This document shows positions 45,926 to 54,472 of a stretch of DNA of 64,000 nt, one piece after another. A model generated the notes under the pieces. That model saw only the letters and a program-made list of their open reading frames with translations, had not been told where the DNA came from and ran no database searches. This stretch comes from Bifidobacterium thermophilum. Its GTDB lineage: Bacteria; Actinomycetota; Actinomycetes; Actinomycetales; Bifidobacteriaceae. Each line of letters starts with the position of its first letter. Positions within the stretch are counted from its first letter, which is position 1. The stretch lies in assembly GCA_000741495.1 (NCBI GenBank), contig JGZV01000005.1, positions 124,001-188,000 on the forward strand, given 5' to 3'. A program made the translations under genes and the position numbers.

Positions 45926-46708
45926 ATGACGGCCGGAGGCGATACCACACAGACTTCGGATTCCACACGCCCCCGTGCCGTGTCTGCGACGCCGGCACGG
46001 GGCATCAGACTGGCGGTTGCCGCGGTGCTTGTCGTGGCGTTGTCGTCGAGCGTGTTCCTGTTCGCCGGCCTGGCCGCGTACGCATGGTATCGCCGCGCGC
46101 TGGCGGACTGCGTGGAATGGGGCAATACGTATCGGCTGATGGACGAGCATGTCGCCGCATTGTCCGGCCAGGCCGCCGTGCTCTCGGACCGAGCCTCCCG
46201 GGCGGAGGGTGCGGACCGCGAATCGCTGGACAAGCTCGATGCCACCGCAGCGCAGGCGTCAGCGCAGCGCCGGCAGGCCGCGGCATCGGTGCAGACGGTT
46301 GGCGATGTCCCGTCGGCATGCCGGGCGAAACAGTCGCCGCTTGCACTTCGATCGCATGTCGACGCCTATCGTGATGCGGCTCTGGCACTCAAACCGTGGG
46401 TGGGGCGACTGCGCAAGGCTGAACATCCGGTGGCCGTGCGCGTGCTGGCGCAAGACAGTCAGACGCTGGATGAAACAGCCGGCAGGATCCGTGCAGCATT
46501 GCCGGGCGTGCGCGAACTGGCCCGGGAAACCACAGGATTACATGACCATCGCGTTTCCCGCGAGCTGCATAAGGCTATCGAGGCCGCCCAATCCGTGACG
46601 GATAAGCCGAATCAGGCGTCGTACGGAACGCTGCTCGATACGGAACGACAGCTGTTCGCGCGTGCTGATGCGGCGGTGCACGCCCGGAATATTGAGCGGG
46701 GGGATTGA
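45926..46708 (+). CDS. N-terminal part of a frameshifted membrane-anchored polysaccharide deacetylase
   Basis: This 260-residue frame has a cytosolic start, one transmembrane helix (AAVLVVALSSSVFLFAGLAAYAW, about residues 33-55) and a long extracellular helical region. It runs into a stop right after VHARNIERG. At that point there is a G6 tract (46698-46703); with one G fewer the frame continues straight into IDCGRTACVALTFDDGP of the next frame. I therefore read it as the anchor of one deacetylase gene of about 470 residues split by a single-base slip. AGGGGAGAACC precedes the ATG. Confidence 0.75.
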   Translation: MTAGGDTTQTSDSTRPRAVSATPARGIRLAVAAVLVVALSSSVFLFAGLAAYAWYRRALADCVEWGNTYRLMDEHVAALSGQAAVLSDRASRAEGADRESLDKLDATAAQASAQRRQAAASVQTVGDVPSACRAKQSPLALRSHVDAYRDAALALKPWVGRLRKAEHPVAVRVLAQDSQTLDETAGRIRAALPGVRELARETTGLHDHRVSRELHKAIEAAQSVTDKPNQASYGTLLDTERQLFARADAAVHARNIERGD

Positions 46709-47345
46709 TTGTGGACGTACAGCGTGCGTGGCGCTCACCTTTGATGACGGCCCTCGCGCCGGCACAAGCCAGCAGGTCACAGCGGCATTGCGACGGGCAG
46801 GAGATCAGGCCACATTCTTCGCGATAGGCGGGGCGGTTAACGATGCCACACAGACGATGCTGCGCAATGATACGCGGTACGGCATGCCGGTGGGCAGCCA
46901 CACAATGTCCCACATGGATTTGCCGATGATTATGCGTTCAGGAGCTGAGCATCGGGAATTCGACGAGGCATCGGCACGTATCGCTCAGGCAAGCGGACGA
47001 CCGGTCACCCTGCTGCGTCCCCCTCATGGTGTCGCGGATGAGGCAAGCCGACAGTATCTTGCCGACCATCTTGGCGTGGGAATTGCCTTGTATGATGTCG
47101 ATTCCTATGATTGGGCGGTTGGCGCGACCGCGAGGTCGGTCCAGTGGAAGGTCACCGCCCAAGTGCGGTCGGGTTCGATCATACTCATGCATGACATTCA
47201 CCGCCATACGGCTGCGGCCTTACCGCATATCCTTGATGCCTTGCGGGCGAAAGGCTACAGGACGGTCACGATTACGGAATTGATTGACCGCTATCCACGT
47301 CCGGGATACGTGTACTACTCGCGGGACAACATCATTCCCTGGTAA
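46662..47345 (+). CDS. polysaccharide deacetylase catalytic domain (downstream part of the split gene)
   Basis: NodB-type carbohydrate esterase (family 4), likely acting on peptidoglycan or surface glycans outside the cell. Motifs are VALTFDDGP (catalytic Asp pair), SHTMSHMDL (metal His pair), LRPPHG and the late IILMHDIH. All catalytic groups are intact. This frame has an ATG at 46662 but no ribosome site or signal peptide, so alone it would stay in the cytosol. The true beginning is probably at 45926, joined through the G6 tract at 46698. Confidence 0.85.
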   Translation: MLMRRCTPGILSGGIDCGRTACVALTFDDGPRAGTSQQVTAALRRAGDQATFFAIGGAVNDATQTMLRNDTRYGMPVGSHTMSHMDLPMIMRSGAEHREFDEASARIAQASGRPVTLLRPPHGVADEASRQYLADHLGVGIALYDVDSYDWAVGATARSVQWKVTAQVRSGSIILMHDIHRHTAAALPHILDALRAKGYRTVTITELIDRYPRPGYVYYSRDNIIPW

Positions 47346-47428
47346 TCGGGTAGGGGCGTGGCGACGTGGGTTGAACTGTTGCGCGCGGCTGATTCGTGTT
47401 GTCCCCACCATTGGTGTATACTCGCATA

Positions 47429-47515
47429 CGCCTCCGCATGGCGTTATGTCACCCAACTCCCCCAGGGCAGGAATGCAGCAAGGGTAAGTGGCCTCTGACG
47501 GGTGTGCGGAGGTTT
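47429..47515 (+). ncRNA. ffs: signal recognition particle RNA (small, 4.5S type)
   Basis: The ends CCTCCGCA and TGCGGAGG pair, and the apical part carries the SRP helix 8 core: GGGCAGGAATGCAGCAAGGG, with a GGAA tetraloop and the AGCA side of the symmetric loop. Length of about 87 bases fits the bacterial short form. TATACT at 47417-47422 is a good -10 box, and GGTTTTCTTTT after the RNA is a good terminator end. This RNA binds Ffh and works with FtsY, encoded at 7854. Confidence 0.88.
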
Positions 47516-47780
47516 TCTTTTACCATTTGCGCATAGGGGCACGTGGAGTCGGGCGTATAGGAAAAACGGGCGTATAGGAAAAAACGTGGTGTTCTAGACC
47601 CAGTTTCGGTCATTGGACGTGCCGATGCCGGTCGATTGCTGCTATCGTCGCGTTTCTTCCACCCGTGCTGGGTGTCGGCAGTTGTGGATGCATCGACTGT
47701 CCGAATGGCGGGCATACCATTTTCAGTGAGAACAATGAATGTTAGCGTAATAAAACTTATTCACATCACGAAGGAGCAAT

Positions 47781-48099
47781 ATGAATAAGAAAAAAAGGAA
47801 CTGTGTCAGTGCTGATTGCATTGTTGACATGCAGCCTTGCAATTCCAGCGAATGCAGCATCATCAGGTGATTACCGTGCGGCTGGGGTAAACATTCGTAA
47901 TTCCACAGGAGTAAGGCGTAGCAGAGTGCTTGGTGCAGGGTATCCCGGCCAGCGGCTGACGGCGTACTGTGAGGAATGGAATTACGAAGAAAACAGTGGG
48001 GACTGGTTCTATCATCAAAACAGAAGGACACGCATCAAAGGGTATTCCCTCGGAAGATATCTGCGGGTGGATCGGCTCGTGCCGCACGGCTGCTACTGA
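47781..48099 (+). CDS. small secreted SH3-like protein, frame broken at an A7 tract
   Basis: The ATG at 47781 has a perfect AAGGAG site but its frame ends early. Removing one A from the A7 tract 47790-47796 gives MNKKKGTVSVLIALLTC, then SLAIPANA, a typical signal peptide. It is followed by a mature part of about 80 residues. That part resembles a bacterial SH3 (SH3b) fold: GVNIRNSTGVRRSRVLGAGY, then WFYHQ and GYSLGRYLRV, with cysteines near the middle and end that could form a disulfide. The intact frame alone starts at GTG 47803. Function is unknown; SH3b domains often bind cell wall. Confidence 0.7.
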
Positions 48100-48143
48100 T
48101 TTGCGAGTTATCCGATAGTCAAGGAACATACGGGGGAAATATC

Positions 48144-49068
48144 GTGGGAACATGCCGTCGCTCGCTTACTGTACTTTGCACGATGCTGTTGTGCATCTCG
48201 TGTGCTGCCTGCGGGGCTGACAATACGAACGACAATGCGCTCAGCGCCGCAGATTTATACGGTTCCGGGCATACTGACAAAAGTACGAGTCAGCCGTCGT
48301 CGACAACGACATCCCAAGCGGAGGACGCTGCACCATGGGTTTCCCCCCTTTGACACGTATTTTCTCGAAGGAGAAAGAGAACATGTCGTCGATCAGGCGC
48401 GAGATCGTCTTGTACGTGCTTGCATGACTTCCCAAGGTTTTGAATATCAAGGTGATGTGGGCGCCTCTGACGAATCCGCAGGTGAAGCAGACGCTGATTT
48501 CGCTGCAACATGGGGGCCTTCTGATGAGGATACCGCGCGACAGTATGGATACGCCGCGCCGATCACGGCAAACAGCGAAGGCGGTGGAGCGGCTTCAGCA
48601 TCCTATCCCTCGGGCTATATACATGCCTTGATCAACGAGGAGAACACCGGGTGCATTGACCAGGCCGATGCTCGACTGGGTTATGGTGATACCTGGTTCT
48701 CCGCCATGGGGGCATATGAGAAAATCCGCGATGATGCAGATGCCAAGGCTCTCGCTGCGGACAAAGTGCATCGAGTGATGCAGCAGTGGGGAACTTGCAT
48801 GGCAAATCGTGGTTATACCAACAAGGATCCGAGAGAATTGGTCGGTGAATACGCTGACAGACAGGCGGGGACTTCGCCGGACACTGCGGAGCAGAAAGCC
48901 GCCATGGCTGATGCCGCATGCAAGGTATCCACAGGATTCATGCAGACAATTCGCGAATCATACGCGGAAGCGGAGCGGCAGGCGGTTTCGGACAACCAAG
49001 CGACGATGGACCAGATAAAACAACTATCCGAAACCATATATGCCAATGCGAAACGAGAACTTGCATAG
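48144..49068 (+). CDS. putative lipoprotein, frame broken at a C6 tract
   Basis: A GTG at 48144 with GGGGGAAA upstream opens a basic start, hydrophobic core and Cys-rich lipoprotein end (LLCISCAACGADN), then a Ser/Thr linker. The frame stops at 48353, just after the C6 run ending near 48347. Dropping one C joins APWVSP to FDTYFLEGEREHVVDQARDR and the long helical domain that ends at 49068. The mature domain has conserved cysteines (RACMTSQGF, TGCIDQAD, WGTCMANRGY, DAACKV) suggesting two disulfides. No family is recognised. It directly precedes the MacAB-type exporter genes. Confidence 0.65.
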
Positions 49069-49088
49069 CATCGGTGAAACAGGTGACA

Positions 49089-50603
49089 ATGCGTAAGAAG
49101 CGAAGCAAACGCGAACACATTACCGATGCCGGCATGAGGGAAGATATCGTTCCCATGAACGAGGCAGTACACACCACGCGGAAAAATGCGATAGGGCGCT
49201 GGTTGAGGGCTCATTGGATTATCGTGGTTGCGGCGTGCTCTTTGCTGTTTTCTGTTTTCGGATTCATGTTAGGGTCAACGATTCGTTCTCCCCAGGATGT
49301 TGCCGCATCTCAGCAGGAACCGGAGCCATCGTTAATCACTGCAACGGTGACGCAAACAGAACTGGTCGATGGTGTGGACGTACATGGGACAATACAGCCC
49401 GAGCATATTGTCGAGTTGACTGGGCAAGGCCAAGATGGTGCGGGTTCGGGACAGACAAGCTCCGGAAACCAGACGCATGATTCAGCATCATCCGCTGGAA
49501 CATCGCAGGAGACGATATCTTCGTCATTGGTGGTGACGTCGCTGCCTGTCGCGGTCGGAGACAGCGTAGGCAACGGTACAGTCGTCGCGGAGATCTCGGG
49601 ACGTCCACTGTTTGTTTTCCATGGGACGATACCTGCATACCGTGATATCAAACCGGACGATCAGGGTCCGGATATAGCGCAGCTGCAGCGCGCTTTAGTG
49701 GATATGGGATTGCTTAAGGAAAAGCAGATCACATCCGTTTTCGATTCTGCAACCAGGAATGTGGTCGACACATTATATGCTTCACACGGCTATCGGGCAG
49801 AACGCACCGATGACGGCGATGACTCGGCTTTACGGCAGGCCCGCGCAGCTGTACGCGCTGCACGCAGACAGCTGCAACAAGCTCAAACTGCTGCCACATG
49901 TACAAATCATGATTCATCAAAGGGGAGCGAATCGGAAACGGATGATACTTCCTGCACGATTGGTGACGGTGGCGTAATCAGCGTTCAAGACGCAACTCAG
50001 GATCTTGTCGATGCGCAAGATGCATTGTCTCTGCTGGAACGGCGGACCGGCATTATGATGCCAATTGGTGAAATCAGTTTTATTCCTTCCTCGCAGGCGA
50101 CAGTGAGCGAGTTGCCTGTGCCAGTGGGGGCAAATGCATCCGGGACTGTTGTATCCTTATCAACTTCCGGGACAGTATACCGTGCATCGGTCGATTCCGC
50201 TGTCGCGGCAACCATCAAACAGGGAATGACAGTGACTTTTGACGCATCAGAGATGCAGAACTGCTCTGTATCAAACATCAGCGATGCTCGCACGGCATCT
50301 GGCACGAGCACCATGGTCACGGTTTCATGCGACAGAGGAATGGATGCAATCCCCTCTAATACAACCGTAGACGCCACAATAATCCGGCGCGCCTCGAACG
50401 GGAAAGTGCTTACAGTGCCGCTATCTGCTGTTAGTAAAGCTCCGGACGGTACTACAACGGTTATTGTCCGCAAGAAAGGCGATAGACTCCTGCGTATCCC
50501 GGTCACGACTGGTCTGAATGCAAACGGGCGGATTGAAATCGCAGGGACTGACGGCAGTTCTATACGTGCGGGGACAACTGTCGTAGTGGGAGGAAAATCG
50601 TGA
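49089..50603 (+). CDS. MacA-like membrane-fusion/adaptor protein with peptidoglycan-binding segment
   Basis: The 504-residue protein has a basic start, one transmembrane helix (HWIIVVAACSLLFSVFGFML) and a large extracellular part. Residues about 190-235 resemble a peptidoglycan-binding domain (GPDIAQLQRALVDMGLLKEKQITSVFDSAT). A short coiled coil (ALRQARAAVRAARRQLQQAQ and QDALSLLERRTG) and a barrel-like C-terminal half follow, as in HlyD/MacA adaptors. It is followed at once by an ABC ATPase and a FtsX-like permease, so it is probably the extracellular adaptor of a three-part exporter. Confidence 0.82.
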   Translation: MRKKRSKREHITDAGMREDIVPMNEAVHTTRKNAIGRWLRAHWIIVVAACSLLFSVFGFMLGSTIRSPQDVAASQQEPEPSLITATVTQTELVDGVDVHGTIQPEHIVELTGQGQDGAGSGQTSSGNQTHDSASSAGTSQETISSSLVVTSLPVAVGDSVGNGTVVAEISGRPLFVFHGTIPAYRDIKPDDQGPDIAQLQRALVDMGLLKEKQITSVFDSATRNVVDTLYASHGYRAERTDDGDDSALRQARAAVRAARRQLQQAQTAATCTNHDSSKGSESETDDTSCTIGDGGVISVQDATQDLVDAQDALSLLERRTGIMMPIGEISFIPSSQATVSELPVPVGANASGTVVSLSTSGTVYRASVDSAVAATIKQGMTVTFDASEMQNCSVSNISDARTASGTSTMVTVSCDRGMDAIPSNTTVDATIIRRASNGKVLTVPLSAVSKAPDGTTTVIVRKKGDRLLRIPVTTGLNANGRIEIAGTDGSSIRAGTTVVVGGKS

Positions 50604-51319
50604 GAAACACGATGGTGACGCCGCTCATCGAACTTGAACACGTTGGCAGGAGATACCCCGGTCCCGTGCCAACTGAAGCATTGCGTGATGTTTCACTGTC
50701 CGTTATGCCAGGCGAGTTTGTCGCGATTCTTGGTCCCTCCGGGGCCGGTAAATCGACGTTGCTCAACATCCTTGGCATGCTTGATGCTCCGACCTGCGGC
50801 ACGTACCGATTCAACGCTTTGAGGACAGACGATATGCCTGAGCGAAGAAAATCACAAATACGAGCCCAATACATTGGTTTTGTATTCCAGGCTTTTCATC
50901 TTCTTCCATACCGCAGTGTCGAAGAGAACGTCGCGATGTCGGGGTTGTATGCAGGGGTCGCGGTTCAGGAACGAATGTTGCGCGCTCGGCGGGCACTTTC
51001 CAAAGTAGGACTGGAACATAAGGCGAACGCCGGTCCGTTGGATTTGTCCGGAGGCGAACGTCAGCGCGTCGCCATTGCTAGGGCAATTTGCAACAACCCG
51101 AGGGTCGTGGTGTGTGATGAACCGACAGGAAATTTGGATTCACAACGCGCGGAGTCAATCATGGAGATTTTCAGCAACCTGAATCGTGAAGGCCAAACCG
51201 TGGTGATGGTAACGCATAATGAAGCGCAGACGCGGTTCGCCCATCGCACGATACACATGAGCGACGGGATGATTATCGAAGACAGCGCACAGTCTGTGAG
51301 CAAGGGCACCGATGCATAG
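50600..51319 (+). CDS. MacB/LolD-type ABC transporter ATP-binding protein
   Basis: The 239-residue ATPase has Walker A GPSGAGKSTLLNILG, the Q-loop VFQAFHLLPYRSVEENV, signature LDLSGGERQRVAIARA and Walker B VVVCDEPTGNLDS, with VTHN as switch histidine. NLDS and the Q-loop sequence are typical of MacB/LolD/FtsE exporters. A GTG start overlaps the adaptor stop and has GGAGG upstream. The next permease starts inside its end. Likely substrates are a peptide, drug or the neighbouring secreted proteins (inference). Confidence 0.92.
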   Translation: MRNTMVTPLIELEHVGRRYPGPVPTEALRDVSLSVMPGEFVAILGPSGAGKSTLLNILGMLDAPTCGTYRFNALRTDDMPERRKSQIRAQYIGFVFQAFHLLPYRSVEENVAMSGLYAGVAVQERMLRARRALSKVGLEHKANAGPLDLSGGERQRVAIARAICNNPRVVVCDEPTGNLDSQRAESIMEIFSNLNREGQTVVMVTHNEAQTRFAHRTIHMSDGMIIEDSAQSVSKGTDA

Positions 51320-52592
51320 CGAATGGAACTTTCATGCGGGACATCCGGAGAATGGTTCGTGGCCAGACCGGTACCGCGGCTCAAGCATTCGACGCGTTGA
51401 TGTGTTCCGCGAAGTTGTTGCGTCGTTGTGTGCTCAGCCGGGACGCACAATATTGACTTTGTTCGGAACAGTGTTGGGCGTGGCGGCTTTCGTCGCGGTC
51501 ACCGGGATCGTTCAGACTGCCACTGGACAAATCAGCGACGGATTCTCGCAACTCGAAGCGACTACAGTAAGGGTCACCGATCAGGAGCCGAAACTCGCAG
51601 GTGACGCATCTCTGGGCTTCCCGATCGATACGGCGGAGCGTCTGTGCAATCTCAACGGTGTATCGGATGCGACTTTGATGTGGGTCGTTGACGACGAGGC
51701 ACACCCTCTTTCGATTGCAACGGACCCGTACACGGAGGCGTCTATGCTTCCAGGCTATAGCGTGATTGCAGCGGATAACCATATAGCCGGTTTCGCCGAT
51801 CACGGCATGACCGCGGGATCGGCGCTGGATGCCTTTCAGGTTGATACAGGCGTCAGAGCCGCGATGCTGGGATCTCAAACTGCGAAACGGTTGGGAATAA
51901 CAGATTTGGCTGTCCCACGAACTATCTATCTGGGCGGAGAGTCATTTTCCGTAATCGGGATCATGTCACCCTCGTCGCGCATTCCGCAGCTCGACACGTC
52001 TGTGGTGATTCCCGATACGGTAGCACTTGGCTGGTTGGGTGCACCGACACAGCGGAATCCGGCTCGTGCCGTGGCCTCAACGGAAACGGGGGCAGCTTCA
52101 CTCATCGCGCGTCAAGCTCCTTACGCATTGCGTGCTGATGCCCCGGAACGTGCACTTGCCGATGCACCTCAAGACTGGTCAAAGGCAACACGCGGAGTGC
52201 GCAAGTCGATGACTGGTCTGGTTGCTGGTCTGGCGGGGCTGTCATTGCTGATTGGTTGTGTGAGCATTGCGGGTGCGACTATGGCATCGGTAACCGAACG
52301 AATTCCTGAGTTCGGTCTGAGGCGATCTCTTGGAGCCAGAACAACTGATATCGCGATACAGATTATCACTGAAACCGCTGTTATCGGCATTATCGGTGGA
52401 TTACTCGGCGGCAATATCGGATTGGTGATCATCGTTGTGGTGAGCATTTCACAATCATGGACTGCGGTAGTCGATCCGTTGCTCCTGTTGCTTGGCCCTG
52501 TCATCGGTGTGATATCTGGGGTAGCGGCAGGAATATGCCCTGCTGTTCGAGCATCACGCATTAGTCCGATTGGGGCATTGCAACATGGATAG
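51312..52592 (+). CDS. MacB-like FtsX-domain ABC permease
   Basis: The 426-residue protein has the MacB layout: a first membrane helix near residues 45-65 (TLFGTVLGVAAFVAVTGIV), a large extracellular MacB-PCD domain, then three clustered C-terminal helices of the FtsX domain. ASVTERIPEFGLRRSLGARTTDIA marks the family's coupling region (normally VxERTxEIGLRRAxGA). It overlaps the ATPase by eight bases. It uses mechanotransmission rather than direct passage in characterised MacB. Confidence 0.92.
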   Translation: MHSEWNFHAGHPENGSWPDRYRGSSIRRVDVFREVVASLCAQPGRTILTLFGTVLGVAAFVAVTGIVQTATGQISDGFSQLEATTVRVTDQEPKLAGDASLGFPIDTAERLCNLNGVSDATLMWVVDDEAHPLSIATDPYTEASMLPGYSVIAADNHIAGFADHGMTAGSALDAFQVDTGVRAAMLGSQTAKRLGITDLAVPRTIYLGGESFSVIGIMSPSSRIPQLDTSVVIPDTVALGWLGAPTQRNPARAVASTETGAASLIARQAPYALRADAPERALADAPQDWSKATRGVRKSMTGLVAGLAGLSLLIGCVSIAGATMASVTERIPEFGLRRSLGARTTDIAIQIITETAVIGIIGGLLGGNIGLVIIVVVSISQSWTAVVDPLLLLLGPVIGVISGVAAGICPAVRASRISPIGALQHG

Positions 52593-52671
52593 CGCATAGA
52601 CGTATCGTTTGAATAAGGGTTTCCATACATGCACACAGATATGCCACGTACGGGTCTGGCAGGTATAGTCA

Positions 52672-54396
52672 ATGATTATGGACGAGAATGAACAAGACCC
52701 GCACGTGACACAGCAGGATCAAGCCCCGGTTGCCCCGGTGATGTCTGAGGCACCGGCTCCGACACGGGAGAATACTGCTCCGGGTGCGCCATCGTCCGGC
52801 GCATCTGTGCCGTCCGGCGAGTTTGCGGCATCCGAACCGTCTTCGGCGACTTCCCTGGCCGCGCCGATTCGACCCGCATCAGGCGATACAAACGGTGCCC
52901 TCGCCGCTCACACCCCCGACATTCCCAGCGTTCCCAGCGTTCCGCCGATGCCTCCGCTCCCGTCAGTATCCGTGCGCGCCACTAGATCGCAACCGGATCA
53001 GCCGTCATTCCCCGATGCGCCAAACCCTGCCAGACCAGCGTCGCCAGAACGTGCTTCAGACTCGGTAACGTCAACAGTTCCACAACAGCCGGCAGACACC
53101 ACGTCGGCCAGCCAACCCGCAGACCATACCGGCCAAGCCGAATCCGGCGCTCGCCCATCCATGCTCTTCCCGCAGACCGATGACGCTCAGGGGCAACAAG
53201 CGCACCGGCTGCCAGCAAAGCCGATGTTCACTCCGCTGCCCGGCACACAGAGCGATGACGACAATCTTGAGACCAGAGCGCTCTGGCCGTCCGACCCGCT
53301 TGAAGCATCCTCGTCAAAACGCATCCGTGGTAACCGAGCGAACGCAGACGGCCATGATGATGGTGTCGTCGGTCCGGACGGGCGCGCCCCGGAAGCCCTG
53401 GGATTGTCCCCAGCCAACGCAACGGCATCAGGGGACGGCGATCTTGCAGTCGAAGGCATGGACAAAGGTCTTGCCAGGCTTGACCCGCTTGCCGTCCACC
53501 CGCGCCTTTCCAGCAGGATTCTGTGCGTGGTGTTCGGCCTGTTGCTGCTCGCCGCTTCGGCCGGTGTGTGGTGGTTGGGCGTGCGCACGGCGAACGGGCA
53601 GAATTTTGATGACGAAGTGTGGACGCTGCTGGACGGCTCACTGCCTTCGTGGTTGCGTGCGATGGTCCATATGTTGACCGCGTCAAGCACGATTATCATC
53701 ATCAGCGTGGCGCTCGCCGTCGTAGGCGTGGCGGTTGCCGCGATACGGCGACGCTGGTGGCTGCTCGGGCAACTGGTCGTGTTTACGGCTCTGTGTTACG
53801 GCTCTGAGCTGCTCAAAGGCGTGTTGCCGCGACCATACTTGCAAAATATTGATTCTTCGCCCAATAACACCGCGCCTTCGGGGCATACGATTCTTGCTGC
53901 GGCGGCCGCTGTTGTTTTGGTGTGTGCAGTGCCGCGCGCATGGCGTGCCGTGTGCGCACTGGTGGGGTCGGCGTACGCTTTGCTTACCGCACTGTCGCTG
54001 GTGGCGGCCAAATGGCATCGTCCTACGGATGTGGTGATGAGCTTGTTGATTGTCGGCGGTTGGGCGCTGCTTATGCTGGCGTTCACGCGTACGACCGGCA
54101 TGGATGAGATCGGCACGCGTACGGCGTCGGCGAGTATCCAGATTGTGGGCAGCGTTATGATCACCGGCGGTATCATGATTGCCCTGTATGGCGGATACCT
54201 GCTGTGGCAGATTGCGCCCGGACTGTCGCTGCGGGCGCAGTGGACGCAGGCGGGGGCGTGCGCGGCGACGGTGATGCTGGTTTCCGCAGCGTCTTTGCTG
54301 GTGTTCGGTCTGGTGCTCGCGCTTCGACAATTGACCGCATCCCCGTTGACGAAACTCGGCTTGGTCGGCGCTCCGCCGGCCCCGCCATCCAAGTAA
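52672..54396 (+). CDS. PAP2-family membrane phosphatase with a disordered N-terminus
   Basis: This 574-residue protein has about 265 residues of Pro/Ala/Ser/Asp-rich, probably disordered cytosolic sequence, followed by six membrane helices. PAP2 motifs are KGVLPRPYLQN (motif 1), APSGHTILAAAA (motif 2) and AAKWHRPTDVVMS (motif 3), with catalytic histidines in motifs 2 and 3. Likely substrates are lipid phosphates such as undecaprenyl pyrophosphate or phosphatidic acid. A second ATG lies six bases on. It is followed by topA after 76 bases. Confidence 0.88.
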   Translation: MIMDENEQDPHVTQQDQAPVAPVMSEAPAPTRENTAPGAPSSGASVPSGEFAASEPSSATSLAAPIRPASGDTNGALAAHTPDIPSVPSVPPMPPLPSVSVRATRSQPDQPSFPDAPNPARPASPERASDSVTSTVPQQPADTTSASQPADHTGQAESGARPSMLFPQTDDAQGQQAHRLPAKPMFTPLPGTQSDDDNLETRALWPSDPLEASSSKRIRGNRANADGHDDGVVGPDGRAPEALGLSPANATASGDGDLAVEGMDKGLARLDPLAVHPRLSSRILCVVFGLLLLAASAGVWWLGVRTANGQNFDDEVWTLLDGSLPSWLRAMVHMLTASSTIIIISVALAVVGVAVAAIRRRWWLLGQLVVFTALCYGSELLKGVLPRPYLQNIDSSPNNTAPSGHTILAAAAAVVLVCAVPRAWRAVCALVGSAYALLTALSLVAAKWHRPTDVVMSLLIVGGWALLMLAFTRTTGMDEIGTRTASASIQIVGSVMITGGIMIALYGGYLLWQIAPGLSLRAQWTQAGACAATVMLVSAASLLVFGLVLALRQLTASPLTKLGLVGAPPAPPSK

Positions 54397-54472
54397 CACG
54401 GCACACCAGATACGACGTTGGCCATGCTCCGTGAGTATGATGGCGTTCCGTACACAGTATTAAGGAGGGGCA

